From Chitinophaga flava (lineage in GTDB: Bacteria; Bacteroidota; Bacteroidia; Chitinophagales; Chitinophagaceae), in NCBI RefSeq assembly GCF_003308995.1, contig NZ_QFFJ01000002.1:1054001-1118000 (forward strand): a stretch of 64,000 nt of DNA, written 5' to 3'. Each line of letters opens with the position of its first letter. Within the stretch, counting starts at the first letter, position 1. The translations under genes and the position numbers were made by a program. This document shows positions 35,343 to 45,313 of this stretch, one piece after another. The notes beneath the pieces were generated by a model. It saw only the letters and a program-made list of their open reading frames with translations, was not told the DNA's origin and made no database searches.

Positions 35343-36110
35343 ATGAAGCACCTTTTCACACTCACTTTATTGATTACTCTACTGGCTGCCTGCAAAAAAG
35401 ACAGGTACTCTCTATATAATAATGGCGCACTCCTGCAGTTCGGCCCTACGCAGGACCGTTTCTACTCTGCCACCGAAGAGATGAAAGATACCATGAAGCC
35501 TTTTACTTTTTATTACCATCCAGCTACTATCACACAGGATACGGTATTCTTCGATATCTATGCCATTGGTGGTGTAAGTAGTAAAGACAGGCCTTTTACC
35601 CTGGAACAGGTAAATCTGCCAGGAGCAGGGAATGCTGTGCCTGGCGTACATTACAAGCCGTTCTCCGATCCCTCGCTGAGAGAGGTATATGTGATCAAAG
35701 CAGGAGCAGTACACGCGCTTGTACCGATAGTACTGCTTCGTGATGCCTCTTTGAAAACCCAAAATATAAAACTACAGCTGCAGATAAAAGCCAATGATCA
35801 GTTCCTGCTTGGAGAAACCCGGAAATTATGGAGGCGTGTGGAGCTGACTGATATGCTCAGCCGGCCGGCCGCCTGGAACGCTTCCGCAGCGCAGTCCTAC
35901 TGGGGGGATTACAGCACGGTGAAACATGCTTTTATGATTGCACAAACAGGGGAGAAGTGGGACCAGGATTTTATGACCACCATCGGCCAGGAAACAGCCT
36001 CCCTGACTTTCTGGAGACTGAAACTCAAAACCCTGCTGGTAGATTATAACAACACGCATCCCGGTACACCGCTCATTGACGAAAATGGAAATTTCGTCGT
36101 ATTCCCTTAA
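35343..36110 (+). CDS. DUF4843 domain lipoprotein
   Basis: A 255-residue lipoprotein (lipobox LLAACKK) recognised as DUF4843 from the pattern GALLQFGP and the stretch DTVFFDIYAIGGVSSKDRPFTLEQ, followed by GVHYKPF. DUF4843 proteins regularly occur after SusD in a locus type that also has a PKD-like lipoprotein. They are thought to be surface-exposed accessory binders; the ligand is not known. It starts 14 bases after susD. Confidence 0.85.
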   Translation: MKHLFTLTLLITLLAACKKDRYSLYNNGALLQFGPTQDRFYSATEEMKDTMKPFTFYYHPATITQDTVFFDIYAIGGVSSKDRPFTLEQVNLPGAGNAVPGVHYKPFSDPSLREVYVIKAGAVHALVPIVLLRDASLKTQNIKLQLQIKANDQFLLGETRKLWRRVELTDMLSRPAAWNASAAQSYWGDYSTVKHAFMIAQTGEKWDQDFMTTIGQETASLTFWRLKLKTLLVDYNNTHPGTPLIDENGNFVVFP

Positions 36111-36128
36111 TGCTTTAAACTGTTTACA

Positions 36129-37664
36129 ATGAAATGGATATATACAGCGCCCGCTGTTTGTCTGCTATTGTTACTGAATGCCTGTTCAAAAGACCATGGT
36201 AACTACACCTATGATACACGGGAAAAAATCACCATCACCGGTATAGAAAATTCTTATGATAAAGTGTCACTGGTGGATAAGATCACTATCACGCCGCAGG
36301 TGAGTTCAACAGATTCCGACGCCCGGTTTTCTTACTGGTGGGGTATTTACGAGACCAATGTACTGGGAACTTCACCGAAAGTGGATACTATCGGTCACGA
36401 ACAAACGCTGAACTACCTGGTAAAACAAAACGCCAAGGGCTGGGTATTGGTGTTCGGTGCAAAAAATGAACATACGGGTTACACGAAGATTGTTACCACC
36501 TCCCTTAATGTCATCACCCAATTTACCCGTGGCTGGTATGTCATGAAAGACGATGGTGGCAAAACTGATGTAGACCTCTTTCTGACACCTGCCGGGATTG
36601 CCCCTGCGTCTACGGTGGAAAATGTATTCTCGCTGATAAATAATAAAAAACTGGATGGGAAAGCCTGTCTGTTTGGTTATTTCACGAACTACAAATCCGC
36701 TGTGACCGGCACAATGGCCAATACCAATGCGTTGTTCATCCTGTCCGACAAAGACGCCAGCGTAGTGAATATCAGTACCTTTAAGGAGATACACAGCTTT
36801 GACAATCTGTTTTATGAAACACCAGCCGTGAAAAGTCCGGCTAGTATCAGCGGCGCAAATGGAAGCCTCTTATTGGTGAATGACGGTCATCTGCACGGTA
36901 TTTATACCATGTCGTCCAATATGGGGTTATTTGGTGGTATCCGACTGAGAGACGACAATAACTCGCCTTACCGGTTGTCAAAATATTTTCTGTCATCGGT
37001 TTATTGGCCGAATCCTTTCTTTTTTGATGAGATGAGTTCCTCCTTTGTATCTGCCACTGGTACAGGTCCGGTGCTTTCGACAGTTACCAATGCCACAGGT
37101 TCGGATATGTCTGTCAACAAGAATAACAAGGAACTGTTGTTTATGGGGATCAAGTCATCTATCCCGTTTTCAGGTGTTGCCCTGTTCCGGGATAAAACAG
37201 ATCCATCGTTAAAAATCCTTTCTTCGATTACGCCTAACAATTATGCGTTGCTCATCAAAAATGATACACTTAAAAACACCCAGCAGTTATATAATGCGCA
37301 GCGTTATGGGCTGATCGTGGCAGACGAGAATATCCTTTATTTTTCAGTAGGCAACGAAGTCTGGACCAGGAACCTGAGTAACGGGGCGGAGCAGCTGCAA
37401 TTCACTGTTCCGGCAGGTGAGCATATTACGTTTATCCGTCACCGTGTGTACAGTGATGATATAGACGCAGAGAAACCTTTTTACTACAACTATATGTTTA
37501 TTGGTACTACCAATGGCAGTCGCTACAAAATACGCACTTTCCGGAAATCGTCTGGTAACCTGGCAGCTAGTCCTGATTTTACGATGGAAGGACAAGGCAG
37601 TCCGGCCGATGTGATCTATATGGCGCCGCCAGTAGCCCATGAGACTTATGTTACCAGTTACTAA
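36129..37664 (+). CDS. PKD-like family lipoprotein
   Basis: A 511-residue lipoprotein (lipobox LLNACSK). The N-terminal part (KITITGIENSYDKVSLVDKITITPQVSSTD) is an immunoglobulin/PKD-like beta domain. The long C-terminal part (from about 140, GWYVMKDDGGKTDVDLFL) has a repetitive beta pattern that could be a propeller. This family is commonly found directly after DUF4843 lipoproteins in Bacteroidota SusCD loci, as here (18-base gap). Probably surface-exposed and part of the import complex. Confidence 0.85.
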   Translation: MKWIYTAPAVCLLLLLNACSKDHGNYTYDTREKITITGIENSYDKVSLVDKITITPQVSSTDSDARFSYWWGIYETNVLGTSPKVDTIGHEQTLNYLVKQNAKGWVLVFGAKNEHTGYTKIVTTSLNVITQFTRGWYVMKDDGGKTDVDLFLTPAGIAPASTVENVFSLINNKKLDGKACLFGYFTNYKSAVTGTMANTNALFILSDKDASVVNISTFKEIHSFDNLFYETPAVKSPASISGANGSLLLVNDGHLHGIYTMSSNMGLFGGIRLRDDNNSPYRLSKYFLSSVYWPNPFFFDEMSSSFVSATGTGPVLSTVTNATGSDMSVNKNNKELLFMGIKSSIPFSGVALFRDKTDPSLKILSSITPNNYALLIKNDTLKNTQQLYNAQRYGLIVADENILYFSVGNEVWTRNLSNGAEQLQFTVPAGEHITFIRHRVYSDDIDAEKPFYYNYMFIGTTNGSRYKIRTFRKSSGNLAASPDFTMEGQGSPADVIYMAPPVAHETYVTSY

Positions 37665-37685
37665 CCCATATCTGTTGAATAAAAT

Positions 37686-39050
37686 ATGAAGAAACGATAT
37701 CTGCCGGTAATAGCTCTACTCTGCCTGCCTGCTTTAGTGAAGGCGCAGGTAACAATTTCCGGCGAATGGCTGCGCCAGCATGATGGCAATATACACCTGT
37801 ACCGCGTAGATCACGGAAGGTTGGAAGAAATAGCCACCTCCCGGCCGGACGCCGATTCCGCTTTTGGTTTTTATTTCCGCCCGGAGCGGGAGGCTTTCTA
37901 TGTAATCGGAACAGGGATCAGACAGTCGCCGGTTGATAAATACTGCTTCTATCTCAGGAAACAGGACCAACTGAATGTCCGGGTAACGGATACCGCCTAT
38001 ACGCTGACAGGCAGGAACTCCAAAGAGAACCGGGCCATGGAGAAATGGCATCAGACCATATTGCCGCTGGAAAGAAAAGGTATTTACTTTAATGAGTCCC
38101 GAAGCACTTATGTAGATTTTTTCCCACAGCTGGAGTCAGTCCATCAGCAAATACAGCAAACGAAATTTGCCGCTACCGGCAATCAGCAGTTCGACAGCGA
38201 ATTTGCGCTATTCAGGGAAATGAACCTGCTCAATTGTGCTACCGACATGTTGACCACACCTCGTGCTGCACATCCTGCCAAAACTGATTATACGCCGTAT
38301 TTCAGGGACCTTGATGTGACGCATTTTACTACAGATACAAGGCTGCTCCGTTATCCATTCGGCATCCGCATAATGGGCACATTGCTGTCTATTCCTGCGC
38401 GTATGAACAATGGCAACTTAAAGGATTACAGCATAGCCACCCGTCTGAAAGGTATTGTTAATGATACGCTCAAAGGGGAAGTCGTACTTCAAATAATGCC
38501 GGGGCTAAAAACCTATGCCGCTTATACCGAGCTGCATAAGGAGTATGGTAAATACCTGCTCACCGCCGATCAACAGCGGCGAGCCAGACCTATTGAAATA
38601 GCGCTGGCACAAAAAGCTACCGTGAGCGGCAGTCCCGCCGTGGATTTCACTTATCCCGATATTGATGGCAAGCAGGTATCGCTCAGTGATTTTAAAGGGA
38701 AAGTCGTACTGGTGGATGTTTGGGCTACCTGGTGCAGCCCTTGTAAAGAAGAGATCCCCCATCTCAAACAACTGGAAGAGGAAATGCATGATCAGGATGT
38801 AACCTTCCTGAGCGTGTCAGTGGATGAAGCAAAAGACCACCAGAAATGGAAAAATTTCGTGAAGAAAGAGGAATTGGGGGGCATACAGCTGTTTGCCAGC
38901 GGCTGGAGCGATATCACCAGGATCTATAACATCAACGGTATCCCACGTTTCATGGTATTTGACCGGAAAGGAAACATTGTGAGCACCGACTCACCGCCGC
39001 CATCCTCTAAAGAACTGAAGCTATTGCTGGAGAATGAACTAAAAAAATAG
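37686..39050 (+). CDS. TlpA-like thiol-disulfide oxidoreductase
   Basis: A 454-residue exported protein (signal ending VKAQ). The N-terminal half is a DUF4369-like beta domain with helical linker; the C-terminal half (from about 315) is a thioredoxin fold with PAVDFTYPDIDGKQVSLSDFKGKVVLVDVWATWCSPC, active-site Cys350 and Cys353, and the cis-Pro loop GIPRFMVFD. It should reduce or exchange disulfides in the periplasm. It is the last gene of the first SusCD locus and ends before a strong bidirectional terminator. Confidence 0.9.
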   Translation: MKKRYLPVIALLCLPALVKAQVTISGEWLRQHDGNIHLYRVDHGRLEEIATSRPDADSAFGFYFRPEREAFYVIGTGIRQSPVDKYCFYLRKQDQLNVRVTDTAYTLTGRNSKENRAMEKWHQTILPLERKGIYFNESRSTYVDFFPQLESVHQQIQQTKFAATGNQQFDSEFALFREMNLLNCATDMLTTPRAAHPAKTDYTPYFRDLDVTHFTTDTRLLRYPFGIRIMGTLLSIPARMNNGNLKDYSIATRLKGIVNDTLKGEVVLQIMPGLKTYAAYTELHKEYGKYLLTADQQRRARPIEIALAQKATVSGSPAVDFTYPDIDGKQVSLSDFKGKVVLVDVWATWCSPCKEEIPHLKQLEEEMHDQDVTFLSVSVDEAKDHQKWKNFVKKEELGGIQLFASGWSDITRIYNINGIPRFMVFDRKGNIVSTDSPPPSSKELKLLLENELKK

Positions 39051-39074
39051 CTACTTATTTACTAACTATTCCAT

Positions 39075-39106
39075 AAAAAAAGGCTGCCGAAAGGCAGCCT
39101 TTTTTT
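39075..39106. terminator. bidirectional intrinsic terminator
   Basis: A 14-bp stem AAAAAAAGGCTGCC / GGCAGCCTTTTTTT with loop GAAA. The flanking A- and T-runs make it work for both the TlpA gene (plus) and the convergent oxidoreductase gene (minus), whose stop codon overlaps its edge. Confidence 0.92.
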
Positions 39107-39980
39107 AATAGGTTTTGTAGGCAGCCGCTACTTGTTCTGAGCCATAGCCTGCATCTTGTGCCCTTTTGAATATTTTTTTGATGGAAGAGGGAACTTCTGA
39201 GGAGATGCCTGCCTCTTCTGCATGTTTGATAAAGAGGTCTATGCTACCGGCACAGAGGTCCAGTGAGCTGTAAGGGACGTTGTAGCTGTCCGACTGGATG
39301 GTATCTCCCATATGTTTTAACATCTCACCCAAAGCCGGTGCTATCAGCGGTATCATGTTGCCCAGTGCACCTATCGTCAGTCCTTCTGCTTCAAATACTC
39401 TACCACCGTGGAAGAAGCCACTCATGGCTCCATAGAGGACGGCGAGGAAGCCCATGTCCCAGGTAGAAGCAGCGCCGGTATCTTCACCCATATACTGCAA
39501 AGCGCCAGCGATGGCTTTGAGCGGAGCCTCGCTGTTATCATAAGCTGTTTTGCTGCCGGATACAAATAACGATGTGTTGGGGAAGCCTATCTGGTCGGGA
39601 GTGGCTAGTATGGCGCCATCCAGATAGTGGATGTCATTTGCCTTGGCCCATGCTTCCTGATCACGGGCTTCTTTAGGTGTGCCGGAGCTCAGTTCTACCC
39701 ATGTTTTACCTTTTAAGGCCGCTGCCGTGGCCTGTGTATGTATGATGCTGCGGCTGATATTATAATCTGTGATGCAGGTGATCACCACAGGACTGGCACT
39801 AATAGCTTCTGCTACCGTGGCGGCCACGATGGCACCTGCTGCTTGCAATGGTGCAGCTTTAGCGGCATTGCGGTTCCATACAGTTAGTTTAAATCCCTGT
39901 TGTAATAAAGCTTGACCCAGCGCCTGGCCCATAGCTCCCAAACCTATCAACGTAACGGCTTTTATCGTGCTTGTTGTCAT
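39105..39980 (-). CDS. NAD(P)-dependent oxidoreductase, imine reductase/6PGDH-like
   Basis: A 291-residue cytosolic enzyme with an N-terminal Rossmann fold (TLIGLGAMGQALGQAL, then VWNRNAAKA, whose basic residues favour NADP). ELSSGTPKEARDQEAWAK and HYLDGAILATPDQIG follow, typical of the imine reductase and beta-hydroxyacid dehydrogenase superfamily. The usual catalytic Lys of hydroxyacid dehydrogenases is not seen in the GFLAVLYGAMSGFF helix, which favours the imine reductase side. The ATG at 39980 is preferred because the earlier frame start at 40013 lies inside the promoter. It stands alone. Confidence 0.82.
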   Translation of the reverse strand: MTTSTIKAVTLIGLGAMGQALGQALLQQGFKLTVWNRNAAKAAPLQAAGAIVAATVAEAISASPVVITCITDYNISRSIIHTQATAAALKGKTWVELSSGTPKEARDQEAWAKANDIHYLDGAILATPDQIGFPNTSLFVSGSKTAYDNSEAPLKAIAGALQYMGEDTGAASTWDMGFLAVLYGAMSGFFHGGRVFEAEGLTIGALGNMIPLIAPALGEMLKHMGDTIQSDSYNVPYSSLDLCAGSIDLFIKHAEEAGISSEVPSSIKKIFKRAQDAGYGSEQVAAAYKTY

Positions 39981-40010
39981 AATGATATCATTTGATTTTT
40001 TGGAATGACA

Positions 40011-40041
40011 CAAAGGTCTGCCGATGTACTACCATAAACAA
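40011..40041 (-). promoter_or_regulatory. candidate promoter of the imine-reductase-like gene
   Basis: On the minus strand TTG (40041-40039), 20 bases, then GACCTTTG (40018-40011), one mismatch from TAnnTTTG. Predicted start near 40004, about 24 bases before the ATG at 39980. Confidence 0.4.
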
Positions 40042-40370
40042 TAACGGAGAAAATGTTCGGATACGGAATTTTTTTTCCGGGTGGGATATATTGTTTCGTA
40101 TGTTCCATCCCGTTATTGTCCGTCTGCGCAATGCGGAAAAAAAATACCTGTTTATTTTTCCTGATATCGAAAATGATTTCGTTTTGTCGTGGATATTTTT
40201 GCAGGCAGATATTACCTATATAGTATTGTACATTTCTCTCCGGCACTGTGTTGATGCCGGTTTCTGATGAATTGTGAATGTATCGTTGGTGGGCATGGTG
40301 GGGATTCCTGCCTGATACTGTATTGCCCATACCCAGGCAGCAAACTGAAACGAAATAATATATATAAACA
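40042..40370. other. intergenic region upstream of the TonB receptor operon
   Basis: About 330 bases without a gene. It must hold the promoter of the receptor operon. I see a short palindrome CGAAA-ATGA-TTTCG (40168-40181), which might be a regulator site, but it is not a good Fur box. No clear TAnnTTTG box is placed correctly. Confidence 0.4.
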
Positions 40371-42737
40371 ATGCACATAAAAAAGATATTACTGACAGGC
40401 ATTTTGAGTATCCTATCCCTATTTCTATATGCGCAGAGCAGCATCAGCGGTCAGCTGAAAGATGCCTCCGGCACTCCGGTGCCGGGCGCTTCCCTTAAAC
40501 TACAGCATAGCGCGGCTTATGCTATCACCAACGATGAAGGTTTTTATCATTTTAAAAATATCCATCCCGGTAAACACATCCTGCTGATATCTGCCGTAGG
40601 CTATAAAAGCCAGCAGCAGGCCTTTACACTGAAAGGAGGCGAACAGCTGAAACTCAATATCAGCCTGCAAACCGCCATCAGCGAAATTAATGCGGTATCT
40701 GTGATTGGCCGTAGTACCAGCCAGGAAGTAAACAGACAGGCTTTTAATGTAACAGCCATTGATGCCAGGAAACTATACAATTCCACGCTCGACCTATCGC
40801 ATGCGCTGGACCGCGTTTCCGGCGTAAGGGTGCGTGAAACAGGCGGCCTCGGCTCCCGGATGAACTTCTCCCTCAACGGATTCACCGGCAAACAGGTGAA
40901 ATTTTTCCTGGATGGCGTGCCCATGGATAATTTCGGCTCTTCTTTCCAGCTCAATAATATTCCCATCAACCTCGCTGAAAGAGTAGAAGTGTATAAGGGC
41001 GTAGTACCCATCTGGCTGGGTGCTGACGCACTCGGTGGTGCTATCAACATCGTCACCAACAACAGCCGCCGTACCTATGTGGATGCATCGTATTCCTTCG
41101 GCTCTTTTAATACACACCGTTCGGCCCTGAACGCCGGTTATACCGCCAAATCCGGCTTCACTATCCAGCTGAACGCTTTTCAGAATTACTCCGACAACAA
41201 CTATAAAGTATGGGTTAATGTAGCTGATATCAATACCGGTGACTATTATCCCAAACAACATATCCGGCGTTTTCATGATACCTATCATAATGAAACGGTG
41301 ATTGCCAATGTGGGGGTAGTAGGAAAAAAGTATGCAGATAAACTGCTGGTAGGCATCACCCTGGGCCAGAACTATTCAGAAATACAGACCGGCGCCCGTA
41401 TGGTCAGCGTTTTCGGTGACTGGCACCGCAGGGGCAGCATCGTGATGCCCAGCCTGAAATACCAGGTGAAAAACCTGTTTGTGAAAGGACTGGATTTCAG
41501 TCTCACCGGCAACTACAACTTCGGCTACGAACAAAACATTGATACGGTATACCGCCGCTACAACTGGTTTCAGCAGTATAAACAATACCCCGGCGCCGGC
41601 AGTGAAAGAGAACGTTCTATGTACAAATTCCGTAACAACAACGGCCTGGGTACTGCCAACCTCAGCTACCGCCTGAACGAGAGACACTCCTTTATCCTGA
41701 ACAATGTATATAATACGTTTAGCCGTTCAGGTAAGGATGAATTGTTTCCCAATGATGAAAAATATGATCAGCCTAAAAAAGTGAGAAAAAATATCCTGGG
41801 CCTCGGTTATAAATTTGATTACAGCGAAAAATGGAACACTTCTGTATTCGTCAAAAATTATTCTCAGAAAAATAAATACGCTCAAAGCTATAACCCCAGC
41901 GGTAACTGGGGCGATGTTGCCTACAAAAACCAGGGAACCAGCTTTAGCAAACAGGGATACGGTATCGCCTCTACGTATTTTATCAAACCTTCGTTGCAGA
42001 TAAAAGGTTCTTATGAAAAAAGCTACCGCCTGCCGGAAACCGAAGAGCTGTTTGGTGATCTGATCAACCTGGAAGGCAATGTGGACCTGAAGCCGGAGAG
42101 CAGCGATAATTTCAACCTCGGCATCAGCTATCAGACACATATTCAGGAGGCACATCGTTTCAGCTTTGATGGTAATGTATTGTACCGAAACGCCAAAGAC
42201 TTCATCCGGCCCATGCTGAACCCCAACCAGACCAAACAAACGAATGGCAACCTGGCAGATGTGACCAACCTGGGCTTTGACGGTGAAATCCGTTACTCCT
42301 ACAAACAACTGTTCACTGCCGGCGTTAATATGACTTATCAAAACCTGCGTAACAACACCCGCTTTGAAGACGGACAGAAAGAGCAAAGTCCGTTGTACCG
42401 TGACCGTATTCCCAATATGCCTTACCTCTTTGGTAACGCCGATGCTTCCCTGTTCTTTAAGGATGTGTTGAAAAAAGGCAATACTCTTTCGCTGGGGTAC
42501 AATTTCCTGTATGTACATGCTTATTATCTGTCATGGCCCAGCCAGGGCGATGAGAAACTGGAGATTCCCCGGCAGTTCTGTCAGGACGTGAACCTGGTAT
42601 ACAGTCTGGCTAATGGAAAATACAATGTATCCGTAGAATGCAAGAACCTGGTGGATAACAGGCTATATGACAATTTCACCCTGCAGAAACCAGGAAGGGC
42701 CTTTTATGCCAAGGTGAGATATTTTTTCAGTAAATAA
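40371..42737 (+). CDS. TonB-dependent receptor (probable siderophore or metal-chelate type)
   Basis: A 788-residue outer-membrane receptor. Signal peptide ends at YAQ; a carboxypeptidase-like domain (about 25-105, SGQLKDASGTPVPGASLKL) is followed by the plug (ALDRVSGVRVRETGGLG, FLDGVPMDNF) and a 22-strand type barrel that ends in aromatic YFFSK. It has no STN domain and no SusD partner, unlike the two SusC proteins here. The downstream DUF4374 and PepSY genes are typical partners of iron-siderophore receptors in this phylum, so an iron chelate is the probable substrate. Confidence 0.92.
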   Translation: MHIKKILLTGILSILSLFLYAQSSISGQLKDASGTPVPGASLKLQHSAAYAITNDEGFYHFKNIHPGKHILLISAVGYKSQQQAFTLKGGEQLKLNISLQTAISEINAVSVIGRSTSQEVNRQAFNVTAIDARKLYNSTLDLSHALDRVSGVRVRETGGLGSRMNFSLNGFTGKQVKFFLDGVPMDNFGSSFQLNNIPINLAERVEVYKGVVPIWLGADALGGAINIVTNNSRRTYVDASYSFGSFNTHRSALNAGYTAKSGFTIQLNAFQNYSDNNYKVWVNVADINTGDYYPKQHIRRFHDTYHNETVIANVGVVGKKYADKLLVGITLGQNYSEIQTGARMVSVFGDWHRRGSIVMPSLKYQVKNLFVKGLDFSLTGNYNFGYEQNIDTVYRRYNWFQQYKQYPGAGSERERSMYKFRNNNGLGTANLSYRLNERHSFILNNVYNTFSRSGKDELFPNDEKYDQPKKVRKNILGLGYKFDYSEKWNTSVFVKNYSQKNKYAQSYNPSGNWGDVAYKNQGTSFSKQGYGIASTYFIKPSLQIKGSYEKSYRLPETEELFGDLINLEGNVDLKPESSDNFNLGISYQTHIQEAHRFSFDGNVLYRNAKDFIRPMLNPNQTKQTNGNLADVTNLGFDGEIRYSYKQLFTAGVNMTYQNLRNNTRFEDGQKEQSPLYRDRIPNMPYLFGNADASLFFKDVLKKGNTLSLGYNFLYVHAYYLSWPSQGDEKLEIPRQFCQDVNLVYSLANGKYNVSVECKNLVDNRLYDNFTLQKPGRAFYAKVRYFFSK

Positions 42738-42763
42738 TAAGGATAGCGGTTAAATAAATAATT

Positions 42764-44005
42764 ATGAAGAAGATCAGCATACTTTTATTCCTTGCAGCCA
42801 GTATTACTGTTGGAATGTCTTCCTGCGATAAGGAGAACACACTGAGCGCGGAAGATTTTCAGGAATACGAACCCAAAGGATTGACAAAATATATTATAAC
42901 AGCCACGCCTGTAGGAACAACCGGAATAGCCGACTACCTGCTTACTGCAGATGATATCAGCAGTGGCGCTGTTTCTACCAGTGGTAATGGTAAAGAACAG
43001 GACGGTTCTTATCGTTATTACCTCACCCATAAAGGAAGGTTCTTCAGCCTTTTATACGGACAGGGAAATCCCGGTGATGTGACGACCTATCGCCTTACCC
43101 AGGCTGGTAAACTGGTGCTCACCCGGTTTTTCCAGGCAGAAACGGTGCAGGTACTCACCAAGGTAAATGATGAACTGCTGCTGATGAAAGTGCCCCGCAG
43201 TGGTAATGAAAATGCTTCCTGCTATCGTATCGATGCGCTGAAGTCGAGAGTGAATGGTGAAAAACAGATCAACATTGTGAAACTGGCTGCCAATGGAGAA
43301 CGGGCACATTTTACCTGGGCTACCCAGGTAGGCAATAAAGTATTTGCACCGTATATGAGTATCAAAGGTTGCTGTGGCGATGCTTTCGGTACCGCCTATC
43401 CCGATAGCAGCTGGATCGCTGTCTTCTCCTATCCGGACCTGAACCTGGAGAAGGTTATACGTGACAACAGGACCAGCTTTATCGGCAACTATTTTAACAA
43501 CGGACTGGCTGTCACAGAAAACGGAGATGTATACGCCTATTCCCCGGCAGCTGCTAAAAACAGTTCCAAGCCTACTTCCAAAAATCCGTCTGCTATTATC
43601 AGGGTACCGCATGGTACTACTGAATTCGATCAAACCTATTTCTTTAATGTACAGGAGAAATCCGGTGGTCATCATATTGCTTCACAGCTGTACCTGGGCA
43701 ATAATAAAATGTTGCTGATGATGTATGATACGCCCGGTGCGCTGAATGGTAACCTGAAAATGGCCATGGTGGATGTTGTTAACCAGTCTTTTGAATGGGT
43801 GAAAGGTGCTCCGCAGGAAATTATCAGCACTTCTGCTCCTTATAACAACAACACTTTATCAGATGATGGTAAAACCGGATATATAGGTCTGAACACTCCT
43901 TCCGGCAACTGGATCTACAAGATTGATATGGCAACGGCAACGGTTACACGTGGATTAAAAGTAGAAGGCGGCACCATCACCTCCATCACCAAAATGATTT
44001 ACTAA
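42764..44005 (+). CDS. DUF4374 domain lipoprotein
   Basis: A 413-residue lipoprotein (lipobox GMSSCDK) of the DUF4374 family. The pattern KYIITATPVGTTGIADYLLTADD, repeated blades with YRLTQAGKLVLTRFF and a late NNTLSDDGKTGYIGLNTPSGNWIYKIDMATATV suggest a beta-propeller. DUF4374 genes regularly lie between a TonB receptor and a PepSY protein in Bacteroidota iron loci; here the gaps are 26 and 8 bases. It may bind the metal chelate at the surface or in the periplasm. Confidence 0.88.
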   Translation: MKKISILLFLAASITVGMSSCDKENTLSAEDFQEYEPKGLTKYIITATPVGTTGIADYLLTADDISSGAVSTSGNGKEQDGSYRYYLTHKGRFFSLLYGQGNPGDVTTYRLTQAGKLVLTRFFQAETVQVLTKVNDELLLMKVPRSGNENASCYRIDALKSRVNGEKQINIVKLAANGERAHFTWATQVGNKVFAPYMSIKGCCGDAFGTAYPDSSWIAVFSYPDLNLEKVIRDNRTSFIGNYFNNGLAVTENGDVYAYSPAAAKNSSKPTSKNPSAIIRVPHGTTEFDQTYFFNVQEKSGGHHIASQLYLGNNKMLLMMYDTPGALNGNLKMAMVDVVNQSFEWVKGAPQEIISTSAPYNNNTLSDDGKTGYIGLNTPSGNWIYKIDMATATVTRGLKVEGGTITSITKMIY

Positions 44006-44013
44006 TCAGCGAT

Positions 44014-45228
44014 ATGAAAAATAAGCAGAAAAAGAAAAACGGACGGTCTTTGTTTTACCGTATCTCGGCCTGGCTGCATTTGTGGCTGGGGCTTATTTCA
44101 GGCATCATCCTGATCATCGTTTGTCTGACAGGTTGTATCTGGGTGTTTAACGAAGAGATCACCGGTTGGCTGGAACCCAAAACTGTCGTTGCCAAACAAG
44201 ACAGGCCAGTGATTCAGCCTTCCACTATACTCGAAATTGCAGCACGGGAATATCCCGGCAAACAAGCAGCCTATGCTATCTATCGTGAAGGCAGGGTAGT
44301 GGAAGTGAATGTAGGAGCGCGACGCAGCGGTTCCACTCTGAAGCTGAATCCGTACACCGGCGAGGTGGTCAGCAAAGTCACCCGCAAGGAAGGAGATGTG
44401 GATTTTTTCCGCTGGATACTGAACGGACACCGCTTTCTCTGGATGCCCTACAAGATCGGCCGGCCTATCGTGAACTACAGCACGCTGGTATTTGTAATCA
44501 CACTGGTAACCGGTGTGGTGCTGTGGTGGCCTAAGAAGTGGAATAAATCCACCAGGGAGCAGAGCTTCAAAATCAAATGGGGCGCCAGTTTTAAACGGGT
44601 CAACTACGACCTGCATAATGTACTCGGATTTTATTCCCTGCTTGTATTATTTGCTATAGGCGTTACCGGTATGGTATGGGGACTGGAATGGTGGAGCAAT
44701 GGTTTGTATTGGGCTACCTCGGGAGGCCGCTCCCTGCCTGCTTATACAGAGTTGAAATCTGATTCCACGCAGGCGCCGCATAATAAATTCACCATGGCGG
44801 AGTCAATGGATATGATATGGCAGCGGGTAACCAACGGTAATCCACGTTCCACGGGTTTTTACATGAGTTTTCCGGATACGGCTAAAGCGGCATCGGTGAT
44901 CAATATCAACGTATATCCGAGCAGAGGCCAGTATTACAACAATGTGCGTTATGTATTTGATCGGCATACGCTGGAGGAGTTGAAAGAAAATAGCGTATAT
45001 GCGACCAGGTTTGAAGAAGCTGATTTTGGGACCAAACTACGGCGTATGAACTACGATATCCATGTGGGCAGTATCCTCGGGCTGCCGGGCAAGTTCATGG
45101 CCTTTTTCGCCAGCCTTATAGGCGCTACCTTACCCGTAACAGGTTTCCTGATATGGTGGGGACGGAAAAAGAAAAAGCCACAACAGACGCATGTTAAAAA
45201 GACTGCCGCTAAAGCGGCCGTTGAATAG
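44014..45228 (+). CDS. PepSY-associated TM protein (iron-reductase-like)
   Basis: A 404-residue inner-membrane protein with four main membrane segments (about residues 14-40, 150-172, 198-222, 352-378) and PepSY-type extracytoplasmic domains. The conserved histidines in WLHLWLGLISG and the DLHNVLGFYS and DIHVGSILGLPGK motifs resemble heme-ligating positions in the PepSY-TM/FecR-like ferric reductase group. It probably reduces or releases iron from the chelate taken up by the receptor two genes upstream. A strong terminator follows. Confidence 0.88.
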   Translation: MKNKQKKKNGRSLFYRISAWLHLWLGLISGIILIIVCLTGCIWVFNEEITGWLEPKTVVAKQDRPVIQPSTILEIAAREYPGKQAAYAIYREGRVVEVNVGARRSGSTLKLNPYTGEVVSKVTRKEGDVDFFRWILNGHRFLWMPYKIGRPIVNYSTLVFVITLVTGVVLWWPKKWNKSTREQSFKIKWGASFKRVNYDLHNVLGFYSLLVLFAIGVTGMVWGLEWWSNGLYWATSGGRSLPAYTELKSDSTQAPHNKFTMAESMDMIWQRVTNGNPRSTGFYMSFPDTAKAASVININVYPSRGQYYNNVRYVFDRHTLEELKENSVYATRFEEADFGTKLRRMNYDIHVGSILGLPGKFMAFFASLIGATLPVTGFLIWWGRKKKKPQQTHVKKTAAKAAVE

Positions 45229-45255
45229 ATTTTTCAGCTGATAACCATACAGCAA

Positions 45256-45292
45256 AAGAAGCTGCCTCGAAAGTAATTTGAGGCAGCTTCTT
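45256..45292. terminator. intrinsic terminator between the PepSY and caspase-like genes
   Basis: A perfect 13-bp stem AAGAAGCTGCCTC / GAGGCAGCTTCTT with an 11-base loop. It lies between convergent genes and can serve both. Confidence 0.88.
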
Positions 45293-45313
45293 AATTTATA
45301 CTGTTAATTTGGA

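Noticed and set aside
40168..40181. A possible Fur box upstream of the iron-type TonB operon.
   Set aside because: The 14-base palindrome CGAAAATGATTTCG does not match a Fur 19-mer, and no second overlapping hexamer is seen. Only noted as a short palindrome.
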